The notes below the pieces were generated by a model, which was not told where the DNA came from, ran no database searches, and worked only from the letters and a program-made list of their open reading frames with translations. This document shows, in pieces, positions 15,281-23,784 of a DNA stretch of 34,573 nt; the stretch's first letter is position 1, and each line of letters begins with the position of its first letter. This DNA is from Solobacterium sp. (lineage in GTDB: Bacteria; Bacillota_I; Bacilli_A; Erysipelotrichales; Erysipelotrichaceae): assembly GCA_024696355.1 (NCBI GenBank), contig JAILGV010000090.1:1-34573 (forward strand), in the 5' to 3' direction. Both the position numbers and the translations under genes were made by a program.

Positions 15281-17227
15281 CTAAAGACTTTCACCCAGAA
15301 GCTGGGCATCCATCATTGCGTCGGTAATCCGGCGCACACTCTTTGCATCGCCGATAACATGGTACGGGATCTGCTTTTTTTCCAGGACGTCCTTCAGACT
15401 GCAGTCACTTTCCAGACCTACAGCCACAACGACAGTATCGACGCCTTCAAGTAAATACTCCCTGCCGTCCTTACGGTACCTGACGGTATTCTCCGAAGCG
15501 CCGGTAACTTCCGCACCGGAAATCATCCGGCAGCCTTTGCTGATCAGGCGCTCCATCAGCCGTGTTCTCTGATAGGACCTGTCATCTGCCGCAAAATTAT
15601 CTGTGTATTCGAGAACGGTTACTTTCTTTCCGCTGACATTGAAGTCATTGCGGGGATGGATCAGGAAATCCGCTGTCTCACAGCCGACTGATCCTCCTCC
15701 GATCACAACGATGTTTCTGCCTGTGACTGCACGTCCTTTCAGCACATCAATTGCAGACACACCGAAACCGTTCAGAAAAGAGGGCTTTATTGGAACTGAT
15801 CCGGATGCCAGAATAACTTCATCAAAGGAATGGGTGTTCAGGTATTCTTCATTAATCATTATATTACATTCGACCTGCACCCCGGACAGTTTCACGCTGC
15901 GGATCAGGGACTTGACGCCGAGCAGAAAATCCTCCTTGCCGTTGGGAATTCCTGCCGTCTGCATGTTTCCGCCGAGGTTTCTTTCCTTTTCGGCCAGTAC
16001 AACCGAATGTCCCCGCTGTGCCAGCAGAGCTGCCGCATGCATGCCTGCCGGTCCGCCGCCGACAACAAGGATCTTCTTTTTTGTTTCCGCTTCCTTCAGC
16101 CTGACGGTCTCTCTCGAGCAGGAGGGATTAATCGCACAGTGCGTTACCGGTCCCTTGACCCTGCCGATGCAGTCAGTGCATCCGATGCAGAACCGGATGT
16201 CCTCCGTCCGGCCTTCCTTTGCCTTGTTTACAAATTCCGGATCTGCCAGCAGCTCGCGGCCAAGGTAAACCGCATCCGCTCTTCCCTGTTCGAGAACCAT
16301 CTCCGCGATCCAGGGTTCCGATATCCTTCCGACGACACCGTAGGGAATATGCAGTGCATCACGCATTTTCTTCGCAGTCTCGCTGTGCAGCGCCTTGGCA
16401 GAGCCCGAAGGCGGAGTTGTAATCCAGAATGTTTCGGTTGTTCCGCGGGAAAAATGTATGAAATCCGCGCCGGCTTTTTCTACCTGCTGCGCAATGTACA
16501 TTCCCTCCAGCAGGGACTGACCACCGTATTCCAGTTCTTCAAGCGACAGCCTGACGAAGATCAGAAAGTCCGGGCCGCAGAGTTCCCTTGTCTTCAGAAT
16601 CACTTCCTTCAGGAAACGGAGCCGCCCGTCCACATTTCCGCCGTAGGCATCCACCCGCTTGTTTGAAAGCGCGGAAAGGAATGTTCCGATCAGTCCGTGA
16701 CGGTGGCATGCATGGATTTCCACGCCGTCCAGCCCGGCCTTTTTTGCGCGCTGTGCTGCTTCGGCAAATTCAGAGACTGTACGGCGGATGACATCAACCG
16801 GCATTTCCTGCGGAACTATCCCGGACAGCCAGCCGGTGCGGATCGCAATCGGTGACGCTGCCCACGGGAGCATGCCGCCGTTGTCTTTCGGCAGACATGC
16901 AGGTCCGCCGTGCAGAAGCTGCACCAGAACCCTGCAGTCATATCCGTGAATGATATCTGCAAGTTTGTTCAGCATAGGGATCTGTCTGTCATCATAGAGT
17001 CCGAGATTCGTCAGACCGCGGTAGTGTGACTTTTCGGTTACCATCGCTCCTTCGAGCGTGATCAGACCCGCGCCGCCTTTTGCACGTGCCTCATAATATG
17101 CAATTGCCTCCTCGGTCAGGCAGTTTTCCGTATTGCACAGATTCGTTGTCATCGGCGACATGAACAGGCGGTTTTTGACTGTCATACTGCCGATCGTAAT
17201 CGGTTTAAACATGTTCGGATAATTCAT
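15281..17227 (-). CDS. OYE / 2,4-dienoyl-CoA reductase-type iron-sulfur flavoenzyme
   Basis: A 648-residue three-part enzyme. An FMN barrel (1-340) has NRLFMSPMTTNL, VQLLHGGPA, DGVEIHACHRHGL (168-179) and NKRVDAYGGNVDGRLRF. Cysteines C347, C350, C353 and C364 form the [4Fe-4S] site. A two-dinucleotide-fold FAD/NAD(P) part follows, with VVGGGPAGMHAAALLAQ and VVIGGGSVGCETADF. The family includes 2,4-dienoyl-CoA reductase, clostridial enoate reductase and BaiCD/BaiH, which reduce activated C=C bonds. Spacing C-x2-C-x2-C-x10-C is slightly tighter than the usual C-x2-C-x3-C-x11-C. The start (GAGGTGGAGG before the ATG) overlaps the thioesterase end by 23 bases. Probable role: reduction of an unsaturated acid or acyl-CoA intermediate of the cluster. 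Confidence 0.87.
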   Translation of the reverse strand: MNYPNMFKPITIGSMTVKNRLFMSPMTTNLCNTENCLTEEAIAYYEARAKGGAGLITLEGAMVTEKSHYRGLTNLGLYDDRQIPMLNKLADIIHGYDCRVLVQLLHGGPACLPKDNGGMLPWAASPIAIRTGWLSGIVPQEMPVDVIRRTVSEFAEAAQRAKKAGLDGVEIHACHRHGLIGTFLSALSNKRVDAYGGNVDGRLRFLKEVILKTRELCGPDFLIFVRLSLEELEYGGQSLLEGMYIAQQVEKAGADFIHFSRGTTETFWITTPPSGSAKALHSETAKKMRDALHIPYGVVGRISEPWIAEMVLEQGRADAVYLGRELLADPEFVNKAKEGRTEDIRFCIGCTDCIGRVKGPVTHCAINPSCSRETVRLKEAETKKKILVVGGGPAGMHAAALLAQRGHSVVLAEKERNLGGNMQTAGIPNGKEDFLLGVKSLIRSVKLSGVQVECNIMINEEYLNTHSFDEVILASGSVPIKPSFLNGFGVSAIDVLKGRAVTGRNIVVIGGGSVGCETADFLIHPRNDFNVSGKKVTVLEYTDNFAADDRSYQRTRLMERLISKGCRMISGAEVTGASENTVRYRKDGREYLLEGVDTVVVAVGLESDCSLKDVLEKKQIPYHVIGDAKSVRRITDAMMDAQLLGESL

Positions 17228-17675
17228 TTTCCTCCACCTCGTTTCTAACGTCAGCCGGGCCGTCAAGATAATCGATGTCTTCATCCAGTCCGATGAAAGT
17301 AAAGGTTCCGGTGCAGAGCAGTGTGCCGTCCTGGTCGCGGACTTCTGTTGCGACCACGGACATCCGTTTACCCCGCTTGATCTGTTTTGCCCGGGCATAA
17401 ATCCTTGTGCAGTTCCTTCCGGCATTCAGATAGTGAAAATCAGCGGCTGCCGTCACCGCTTTTTTTCCGTATCCTGCACATAGGGAACCGGCTGCGGTAT
17501 CGGCAATCGTATACAGGCATCCTCCGGCAACGGCATGAAGCTGATTCTCCAGCTCCGGCCTGATCTCCAGCTCACATTCCGCTTCTCCCTCACGGATTCC
17601 GGTAATGACGATCCCCAGATAGTTCCGGAAGGAATGCGCCTCATTTCGGGCTCTGATCAGTTTTTCGTAATCCAT
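17205..17675 (-). CDS. PaaI-like hotdog thioesterase
   Basis: A 156-residue hotdog-fold protein. The acyl-CoA thioesterase signature is present: N44 to H47 (NQLHAVAGGCLYTIADTAAG), G51/G52 before the long helix and D59 within it, followed by AADFHYLNAG. Such enzymes hydrolyse short or aromatic acyl-CoAs and release trapped CoA. It overlaps the PH-like gene upstream by 35 bases and the OYE gene downstream by 23, indicating one translationally coupled unit. The last 25 residues are acidic and beyond the usual fold. Confidence 0.8.
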   Translation of the reverse strand: MDYEKLIRARNEAHSFRNYLGIVITGIREGEAECELEIRPELENQLHAVAGGCLYTIADTAAGSLCAGYGKKAVTAAADFHYLNAGRNCTRIYARAKQIKRGKRMSVVATEVRDQDGTLLCTGTFTFIGLDEDIDYLDGPADVRNEVEENELSEHV

Positions 17676-18024
17676 TGCGTTTCTTCCCTGACCGGTTCAT
17701 ACGCGCAGTGATCATCTTCTCCATCTTCCTGGCCATCGGCATATATCCCAGATGCGTCAGCCACACACGCGCCTTCCGCCCGTCCTTCAGGATAAAGTCC
17801 ATATATCCCCTGACCATATCAGGTTCCTTTATGACGATCTCCCCGATCTCATCCACGGAAAAAAGCGTTTCCCCGCGCGTAAAAAACTGGTACGGATAAT
17901 CAAACCAGCCTTTCCGCTCAATATAGACCTGATCCATGCTGTTCAGAAAAACCGTTCCGTTCTTTGCCCGGAACTTGTAGGACACTTTCCCGAAATCAAA
18001 TTCTTTTTTCTTGTTCATCTTCAT
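17641..18024 (-). CDS. small PH-like domain protein, function unknown
   Basis: A 127-residue soluble protein. Its centre (about 15-105: NGTVFLNSMDQVYIE, LFSVDEIGEIVI, YMDFILKDGRKARVWL and a closing helix) has the strand pattern of bacterial PH-like domains; this is a pattern reading, not a firm family match. The C-terminus is basic. No strong ribosome site precedes the ATG, and a second ATG two codons later is possible. It is first in the unit with the thioesterase and OYE genes, directly after the terminator of the upstream eight-gene run. Neither an enzyme motif nor a membrane segment is seen. Confidence 0.5.
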   Translation of the reverse strand: MKMNKKKEFDFGKVSYKFRAKNGTVFLNSMDQVYIERKGWFDYPYQFFTRGETLFSVDEIGEIVIKEPDMVRGYMDFILKDGRKARVWLTHLGYMPMARKMEKMITARMNRSGKKRNGLRKTDQSPK

Positions 18025-18030
18025 TACCGT

Positions 18031-18084
18031 AAAAGAAAACGGAGCTGCTGCATTTCCGTCTGATATCCGTCCGTGCAGCAGCTC
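18031..18084 (-). terminator. rho-independent terminator after the SLC13-type carrier
   Basis: An eleven-base perfect stem (18042-18052 with 18074-18084) is followed on the minus strand by a T-rich tail (TTTTCTTTT, 18032-18040). It separates the eight-gene run from the PH-like/thioesterase/OYE unit; partial read-through is possible. Confidence 0.8.
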
Positions 18085-18101
18085 TGTTCATAAATTGATG
18101 A

Positions 18102-19394
18102 TTACAGCGGCCAGAACATCGGTGTGAGTACTGCAAGTACGACCGCAACTACGATGTTCGGTATGATGTTAACCCTCGTATAGTCTTTGAACCTGTAGCC
18201 TGCCATCATGGTCATTGTAATAGGAGATGCACCGACCGGTGTGGAGTACGGCATGTTGGCACCCCAGATGATGCAGAGCAGGAGAGGATAAGCGCTGAAT
18301 CCGGCAGCCTGAGCGACGGCGATGCCGATCGGGGCCATAACCAGGGCGGTTCCGATATTGGTCATGATGTTTGTCATGATCGCACACAGGAGGGTGAAGA
18401 AAATCAAATAAACAACGGGAGAGGCATTGCCCAGGATACGGACGACACCGTTCGCCAGCATTTCTGCAGTACCCGCATTGCGGACACCGTTGGCGAAACC
18501 GACACCGCCGGCGATCAGGAAGAATACGTTCCAGTCAGTTGTCTCTACAGCACGCTTGAAGGAGATGCAGCCGCACATAATGACAAGGCACATACCCATC
18601 ATACCTACGACAGCGATGTTCCAGCCCTTGAGCGTCAGTGCGATACAGCCGATCAGGATAATAGCAGGAATCCAGCCTTTGATGTTCTTCGGATCAAATT
18701 CCTTCAGAGCAGCGGAACTGACTTCACCCATTCCTTCAGGTTCAGGGAAATCAAATGTCTTTGCCATGATGTTGTAGCCGAAGAAGTAGTACCAGAGAAT
18801 GAAGATAATCGGAACGATCAGACCGGGCTTTGCCAGGTCCCACATCTTCATTTCGAAACCGAGATCAGGCAGAAGCGCAGCGATTGACAGCTGTGTTGTT
18901 GAACCGATCATGGAAACACCGCCGCCGCAGACACCGGCAATACCCATAGGCATCAGGAAGTTGCGCATCTTATACTTGCCGCCGGATGCCTGGCAGATTG
19001 CCATGGACAGGTAGATACCGATAACGACACAGGATGTGTTGTTCAGGAAGGCTGACATGAAGGCGATGACCGCAAACAGAGCAACCACCAGGCCCTTTTC
19101 AGAGAAGTTGACCTTGCTGAGCAGTTTCTTGGCGAGGAATGCGGCGCAGCCTGTTTCCGCAAATGCGGTACCTACGACTGCAATACCGAGACAGAACAGG
19201 GTAACGGTGTTGGAAAATCCGCTTGTGAATTCTGCGGTTGTGATGAATCCGCAGATAACCATTACGATACCGCAGGCAACTGCCGTAATACCGGACTTAA
19301 ATACTTCAGTAGCGAACAGAATCAGGGTGACGATCAGCAGGATCAGACATGTTACTGCGGAATAAGGTGCTAAAAATTCTCCTAAAATTGGCAT
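18102..19394 (-). CDS. SLC13/ArsB-type organic anion carrier (first copy)
   Basis: A 430-residue membrane protein with about eleven hydrophobic segments. The two inverted re-entrant hairpins of the IT superfamily are visible: SAFLNNTSCVVIGIYLSM in the first half, and MTNIMTNIGTALVMAPIGIAV with NMPYSTPVGASPI in the second. MIGSTTQLSIAALL is the SLC13-like linker. Expected function is sodium- or proton-coupled uptake of a di- or monocarboxylate. AGGAG lies six bases before the ATG. It is the last gene of the eight-gene run, 13 bases after the cycloisomerase-like gene, which ties its cargo to the pathway substrate. Confidence 0.82.
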   Translation of the reverse strand: MPILGEFLAPYSAVTCLILLIVTLILFATEVFKSGITAVACGIVMVICGFITTAEFTSGFSNTVTLFCLGIAVVGTAFAETGCAAFLAKKLLSKVNFSEKGLVVALFAVIAFMSAFLNNTSCVVIGIYLSMAICQASGGKYKMRNFLMPMGIAGVCGGGVSMIGSTTQLSIAALLPDLGFEMKMWDLAKPGLIVPIIFILWYYFFGYNIMAKTFDFPEPEGMGEVSSAALKEFDPKNIKGWIPAIILIGCIALTLKGWNIAVVGMMGMCLVIMCGCISFKRAVETTDWNVFFLIAGGVGFANGVRNAGTAEMLANGVVRILGNASPVVYLIFFTLLCAIMTNIMTNIGTALVMAPIGIAVAQAAGFSAYPLLLCIIWGANMPYSTPVGASPITMTMMAGYRFKDYTRVNIIPNIVVAVVLAVLTPMFWPL

Positions 19395-19407
19395 ATTATA
19401 CTCCTAA

Positions 19408-20514
19408 TTATTTATTTACGCGGTATTCTTCAATGACATCCCAGTCAACTTCCACGCCGATTCCCGGTTTATTCGGGAAGACCATATAGCCGTCTTCGAT
19501 CTTGAGCGGCTCTTTCAGCAGGGATTTCGGATACATACCTTTTTTGTAGTAGGCAATCTCGCACGGCAATGTGATCTGCCTGCTGGAGACTGCGAAAGTC
19601 AGACATGCAGCACAGCCGAGATCTGTTTCAGCCTGCGTGGAAATCTGTGCCTGCAGGTGATTGCACTCAGCCAGATGCACGATCTTCTTTGACATCGTGT
19701 ATCCGGTGCGCGGGATCTTGATGGCAATGCGCTTGATCGCACCCAGCTGCATCTGACGGTAGGTGTCAGGGAAGCTGAATGTACTTTCATCCGACAGCAG
19801 CGGAATCAGCGGATAACGGTCGGCAAACTCCTTGCGGGTCGTGTCGTTCCATGCCGGTACAGGTTCTTCAATTGCGTTTACGATACCGGAAAGATTGGCA
19901 CCGACATACATCAGCTGTTCACGTGTATAAAGCTGGTTCGGGTCGAGATAAATCTCGAAGCCCTCCGGTGCAAAGGAACGGATTTCCCTGGCGAGCTCAA
20001 CGTCTTCCTTGAAATGACCGGCCTTCAGCTTGATGCCCTTATAGCCTTCAGCGATGATCCGCTTTGTCTCATCAATGATGAAGTCATGCGGGAACCAGGT
20101 ACCGCCGGAGACCCAGCAGAGCGGAACACGCTCACGGTAGACACCGCCGATCAGCTTTGCGGCAGGAATGCCGAGCAGTTTGCCGTTCAGGTCGTGGACT
20201 GCGACGTCCACGGTTCCTTTTGCGACAAAGTTGAACGGCGTCTCGTTCATTCTCTCCCACAGCAGTTCGGTATTGAAGGAATCAATGCCGAGGATGCGCG
20301 GGATGATCGCTTCACGGAGGACCTGCAGAATTGATTCCTGTGTCTCACCGTAGATTCCTGTACGGGGGACTGCTTCACCGATACCGTAGGTACCGTCTTC
20401 GGCAATCACCTTGATAAGCGTATGTTTCGCAACTTTGATCTGACCGTTTGCCCAGTGTGTTTCATAGGTCTGGGGTATCGCGATCGGGATCAGCTCAATA
20501 TCTTTTATCAGCAT
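19408..20514 (-). CDS. mandelate racemase / muconate lactonizing enzyme family protein
   Basis: A 368-residue enolase-superfamily enzyme of normal length with all catalytic positions: the KxK pair K162/K164 (GYKGIKLKAG), metal ligands D191 (YLDPNQ), E217 (IEEPVP) and D242 (LSDES), and the second base K266 (IAIKIP). This layout is that of the muconate-cycloisomerase subgroup, which also contains o-succinylbenzoate synthase, dipeptide epimerases and amino acid racemases. The chemistry is proton abstraction alpha to a carboxylate in the presence of Mg2+ or Mn2+. The start overlaps the upstream hydrolase stop by seven bases. With a lactonase-like hydrolase, CoA-transferase and thiolase beside it, cycloisomerisation of an unsaturated diacid is an attractive but unproven role. 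Confidence 0.83.
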   Translation of the reverse strand: MLIKDIELIPIAIPQTYETHWANGQIKVAKHTLIKVIAEDGTYGIGEAVPRTGIYGETQESILQVLREAIIPRILGIDSFNTELLWERMNETPFNFVAKGTVDVAVHDLNGKLLGIPAAKLIGGVYRERVPLCWVSGGTWFPHDFIIDETKRIIAEGYKGIKLKAGHFKEDVELAREIRSFAPEGFEIYLDPNQLYTREQLMYVGANLSGIVNAIEEPVPAWNDTTRKEFADRYPLIPLLSDESTFSFPDTYRQMQLGAIKRIAIKIPRTGYTMSKKIVHLAECNHLQAQISTQAETDLGCAACLTFAVSSRQITLPCEIAYYKKGMYPKSLLKEPLKIEDGYMVFPNKPGIGVEVDWDVIEEYRVNK

Positions 20515-21353
20515 ACTTTTTCTCTTGCATCCCCTGTCATTCTGCCTTCGAGGAAGTCATCGATCAGACGGCAGACGATTTCCGGAGCTTCAACGATGAT
20601 GAAGTGTCCGTATCCTTCCACCTTCTCCCAGTAAACTTTCTCAGCATTGACAAGGCCTTTGATTGCTGTCTCGTAGTAATGATCGGGAACGTTCCAGTCA
20701 TCGGTACCGCGGATCAGCAGGCACGGGCAGGTAATCTTGTCGAGTTCGCCCGTAACGTCAAAGTTGTTGTAAATCGAGAGGTCGCCCTTTTTGGCTCTGC
20801 CGCATTCCTGGCAGACGCCCCACATGATAAAGTCATGCGCTTCCGGCGGGCACTTCTGACCCATCAGGCTTTCTGAGAAATCCCAGTGGGAGTGCTGGCA
20901 GGAAACATAAGGGTTGTCCAGCAGGTCGACGGTTGTACCGTATGCCGTACCCATTGCCTTGATGTAAGTGGAGGCCTGCATTGCAACCATTGCCTTGATC
21001 GGATAGGTCTCGGCAATGTGATACATCATGTTGCCGCCGACGGAGCAGCCGATGAAGACAGGATTTTCAATTTTCAGTGCTTCAACGAGTCTCCAGCAGA
21101 ACTGACCGTAGACACGGTAGTCATAGATTGCCTTGTTTCCGGGAAGCGGCCAGGACTTGCCGTGTGCCGGCATATCGAAGGCAACAACTTCGTATTTGTC
21201 TGCGAAGATGTCCATAATGCCGTGATACTGACGGCAGTCCCTGCCGGCGGTGTGCAGACAGACAATCGTTCCCAGCGGGTTCTTCGGGCCGTTGTTGGTC
21301 TCGTAATAAACTTTGATTCCATCAAGATTAATGTACTGACCTGTAATTGCCAT
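20508..21353 (-). CDS. alpha/beta hydrolase with intact catalytic triad
   Basis: A 281-residue alpha/beta hydrolase of the meta-cleavage-product hydrolase/enol-lactonase kind. The oxyanion loop is HTAGRDCRQYHG (34-45). The nucleophile elbow is IGCSVGGN with S104, the acid D218 or D219 (RGTDDW) and the base H250 (EGYGHF). It is a clear paralogue of the protein coded at 21780-22589: both share the ETNNGPK, GRxxRQYHG, SWPLPGN and CPCLxIRG blocks. The gene lies 13 bases after the SCP2-like gene. Likely cleaves a C-C, ester or lactone bond in the cluster's intermediate. Confidence 0.83.
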   Translation of the reverse strand: MAITGQYINLDGIKVYYETNNGPKNPLGTIVCLHTAGRDCRQYHGIMDIFADKYEVVAFDMPAHGKSWPLPGNKAIYDYRVYGQFCWRLVEALKIENPVFIGCSVGGNMMYHIAETYPIKAMVAMQASTYIKAMGTAYGTTVDLLDNPYVSCQHSHWDFSESLMGQKCPPEAHDFIMWGVCQECGRAKKGDLSIYNNFDVTGELDKITCPCLLIRGTDDWNVPDHYYETAIKGLVNAEKVYWEKVEGYGHFIIVEAPEIVCRLIDDFLEGRMTGDAREKVC

Positions 21354-21366
21354 AATCTTCTCCTTC

Positions 21367-21759
21367 TCAGTCGCAGTATGCTTTTGCGAATACGCGCATA
21401 ACCTGGGATATTACGGCATTGTTCTGGCGGTTCGCTAAAGCACTTCCCAAATTCGTGAACGGACGATCGCAGTGTTTGATTGAGGTCGCCAGCTGGAAGT
21501 TGCGGTGGCGGAAGAACTCGTTCCACTGTGCTTCATCGCCGGAAATTCCAACATTATAGCCGTTGGCCGGCTGACCGATGAACACGTCGATGATCTTTCC
21601 CTTGTAGAAGAACATGTTGAACGGGACCTTATCCATGATGAAGGTCATGTCTCCGGTAAAGAAACGACCGTCCCAGTAGTTGAGAAACTCATCGGCTTCA
21701 GGACCGTTGATCAGTTCCTGCAGTTTTTTGAATTTCTCCAGTTTCTCTTCATTCGTCAT
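21367..21759 (-). CDS. small SCP2-like protein
   Basis: A 130-residue soluble protein. Its pattern (a helical start, WDGRFFTGDMTFIMD at 29-43, FYKGKIIDVFIG at 51-62, YNVGISGDEAQWNEFF at 68-83, closing helices) resembles SCP2-type lipid/acyl-CoA-binding domains, but this is a low-certainty fold reading. An excellent AAGGAGG lies seven bases before the ATG. It sits exactly between the two paralogous alpha/beta hydrolases, 20 and 13 bases away, so it may bind their substrate or bridge them. A muconolactone isomerase (CatC) role would suit the pathway analogy, but the sequence does not look like that short family. Confidence 0.5.
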   Translation of the reverse strand: MTNEEKLEKFKKLQELINGPEADEFLNYWDGRFFTGDMTFIMDKVPFNMFFYKGKIIDVFIGQPANGYNVGISGDEAQWNEFFRHRNFQLATSIKHCDRPFTNLGSALANRQNNAVISQVMRVFAKAYCD

Positions 21760-21779
21760 CCTTATCCCTCCTTATGACT

Positions 21780-22589
21780 TTATGCATGAGATTTCTGTAA
21801 AAAATCTATGATGACATCACCGATCAGCTCAGGTGCTTCCTGAGGATGGTAATGCGCGATCCCGGGTATCACACGGTAGTCAATGTACGGACAGTTGACC
21901 AGTCTTGCCATGACAGCGTCATGCATCTCCTGGTTCTCGCTCCAGTCATCGCCGCCGCGGATAATCAGACAGGGGCAGGTAACCCTGTCCATGTCTTTGC
22001 GGACATCGAAGCCGTTGTAGACTCCTCCGTAATCCGCTTTTTTTGTTCTTCCGCACTCTGTCAGTACACCCCAGAGAATGAATTCACGATTTTCCCTGCT
22101 GACCGCCGAGCCGATCAGACTGTCGGTAAAGTCAATATGGGTGTGCTGAACAGAAGCGTAAGGATGATCGAGATTATCAATGACATTCTGGGAAACGAAA
22201 GGGGAGTAATCCGTTCCCGTCATCGATACAATTGCCCTTACCTTTGTATGCTGCGCCAGATAGAAGCATGCATTTCCGCCCAGGGCAGCGCCCAGGCAGA
22301 TGGGATTCTCAATGCCGAGTACTTCAAATGTCCGGATAATGAACTCGCAGAAATCGACATAATTGTCCAGACAGTTGTTGCCCGGCAGCGGCCAGGACTT
22401 GCCGTGTCCCGGCATGTCGAAGCAGATGACTTCAAATTTCTCAGCGTAGTAGTCCATCAGACCGTGGTACTGGCGGGATTCTCTTCCGGCACTGACAAAG
22501 CAGCACATGGTCCCGTTTTCCTTCGGACCGTTATTTGTTTCGACGAAGATTTTGACTCCGTCAACCATTACGTAATAAGAACTGATCAC
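21780..22589 (-). CDS. alpha/beta hydrolase paralogue lacking the nucleophilic serine
   Basis: A 269-residue alpha/beta hydrolase-fold protein closely related to the hydrolase coded at 20508-21353. The elbow reads CLGAALGGN: A102 (codon GCC, 22284-22286) stands where the paralogue has S104. The oxyanion loop VSAGRESRQYHG, the acid pair D214/D215 and H246 (GIAHYH) remain. A GTG start is inferred because GAGGTG lies five bases upstream and the N-terminus then aligns with the paralogue. It could be a non-hydrolytic enzyme using the remaining His-Asp pair, or a regulatory or binding partner of the intact copy. The fold is otherwise complete and shows no decay. Confidence 0.82.
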   Translation of the reverse strand: MISSYYVMVDGVKIFVETNNGPKENGTMCCFVSAGRESRQYHGLMDYYAEKFEVICFDMPGHGKSWPLPGNNCLDNYVDFCEFIIRTFEVLGIENPICLGAALGGNACFYLAQHTKVRAIVSMTGTDYSPFVSQNVIDNLDHPYASVQHTHIDFTDSLIGSAVSRENREFILWGVLTECGRTKKADYGGVYNGFDVRKDMDRVTCPCLIIRGGDDWSENQEMHDAVMARLVNCPYIDYRVIPGIAHYHPQEAPELIGDVIIDFLQKSHA

Positions 22590-22598
22590 ACCGGCACC

Positions 22599-23780
22599 TC
22601 AGATAACGAGATCAGCCTTCAGCTGTTCGATCTTTTCATCGGAATATCCGAGGGAGCGGTAAATATCATCATTGTCTTCGCCGAGATGCGGTGCCGGCTT
22701 GCGGATCTCCGGCATGGTTCCGGACATCTTGATTGCCGAATTCGTAAATCTTGTCCTGCCGTGATCGGGATCATCAATCTCCGGGAACATGTTCCGGTAT
22801 ACCGAGAACTGCTCATCGGCGACAACCTGATCCAGTGTATAGATCGGAGCGCATGCAAAGCCCAGCGGCAGCAGGCGGTCCATTATTTCGGCGGTTGTGA
22901 GGGATGTTGTCCATGCTTCGACAATTTTGTCCAGTTCCGCGCGGTGAGCCACGCGCAGCGGATTTGTCGCAAAGCGCTCGTCATCCTTCAGCTCCGGCAT
23001 GCCCATTTCACTGCACAGCATTCCCCAGAACTTCGGTGCGGAACCGTTGATGACCATATAGCCGTCCTTTGTGTGGTATCCGCCGCCCGGGGCACTGGAT
23101 GTATAGCAGTTGCCGTTTTTCGTCGGCACAGTTCCGTTGGTCAGATAGACCTGCATCATGCTGGCTTCGCATGTGATGCATCCGTCAACCAGGGAAATAT
23201 CAATGAACTGACCTTCACCTGTGCGGTCACGGTGGCGCAGAGCCGCCAGCACGCCGATCACAAGGTTCAGTCCGCCGACAACATCACCGAAGGATGCGCC
23301 GCAGCGCACCGGATCGGAATCAGGCCAGCCGGTAATTGACATAACGCCGGCCCATGCCTGGGACATGGTGTCGTAGCCGGCACGGTATTTGTACGGACCG
23401 GTCGCTCCGAAGCCGGAGATACTGCCGTAGATAATGCCCGGATTGACTTTTCTCAGTTCCTCGAAGCCGAGGCCGAGCTTGTCCATCGTTCCCGGACGGA
23501 AATTCTCAATAATCACATCAGCGGTCTTCACCAGATCAAGGAAGACGTCCTTCCCCTTCTTCAGGTCCAGAGTGATGCCGCGCTTGCTGCGGTTGAAATT
23601 CTTGTAATATCCGGAAACACCGTTCTTCATCGGTGCAAAATTTCTTGAATCATCGCCTTTGACAGGCTGTTCGATCTTGATTACATCCGCTCCCATGTCT
23701 CCGAGAAGTGCTCCGGCAGACGGTGCTGCCAGCACTCTTCCGAGGTCCAGTACGCGGATTCCTTCCAATGCTCCTGCCAT
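22599..23780 (-). CDS. class III (CaiB/BaiF) CoA-transferase, first copy
   Basis: A 393-residue family III CoA-transferase. The N-terminal GIRVLDLGRVLAAPSAGALLGDMGADVIKIE and NFNRSKRGITLDLK blocks are typical; the catalytic aspartate is D166 in RCGASFGDVVGG; IIENFRPGTMDKLGLG lies before it. These enzymes form interlocked dimers and move CoA between carboxylates through an aspartyl-CoA thioester, with no ATP. It starts four bases after the thiolase stop and ends nine bases before the serine-less hydrolase. It resembles the second copy further right. Expected job: activate the acid released by hydrolysis for thiolysis. Confidence 0.9.
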   Translation of the reverse strand: MAGALEGIRVLDLGRVLAAPSAGALLGDMGADVIKIEQPVKGDDSRNFAPMKNGVSGYYKNFNRSKRGITLDLKKGKDVFLDLVKTADVIIENFRPGTMDKLGLGFEELRKVNPGIIYGSISGFGATGPYKYRAGYDTMSQAWAGVMSITGWPDSDPVRCGASFGDVVGGLNLVIGVLAALRHRDRTGEGQFIDISLVDGCITCEASMMQVYLTNGTVPTKNGNCYTSSAPGGGYHTKDGYMVINGSAPKFWGMLCSEMGMPELKDDERFATNPLRVAHRAELDKIVEAWTTSLTTAEIMDRLLPLGFACAPIYTLDQVVADEQFSVYRNMFPEIDDPDHGRTRFTNSAIKMSGTMPEIRKPAPHLGEDNDDIYRSLGYSDEKIEQLKADLVI

Positions 23781-23784
23781 ATTT

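Noticed and set aside
15830-16666. A 278-codon plus-strand frame within the OYE gene
   Set aside because: It is antisense to conserved flavin and iron-sulfur motifs, so it is a shadow.
21846-23339. A 497-codon open frame on the plus strand
   Set aside because: It lies antisense to the serine-less hydrolase and the first CoA-transferase, both clear family members; no domain is recognisable in it.
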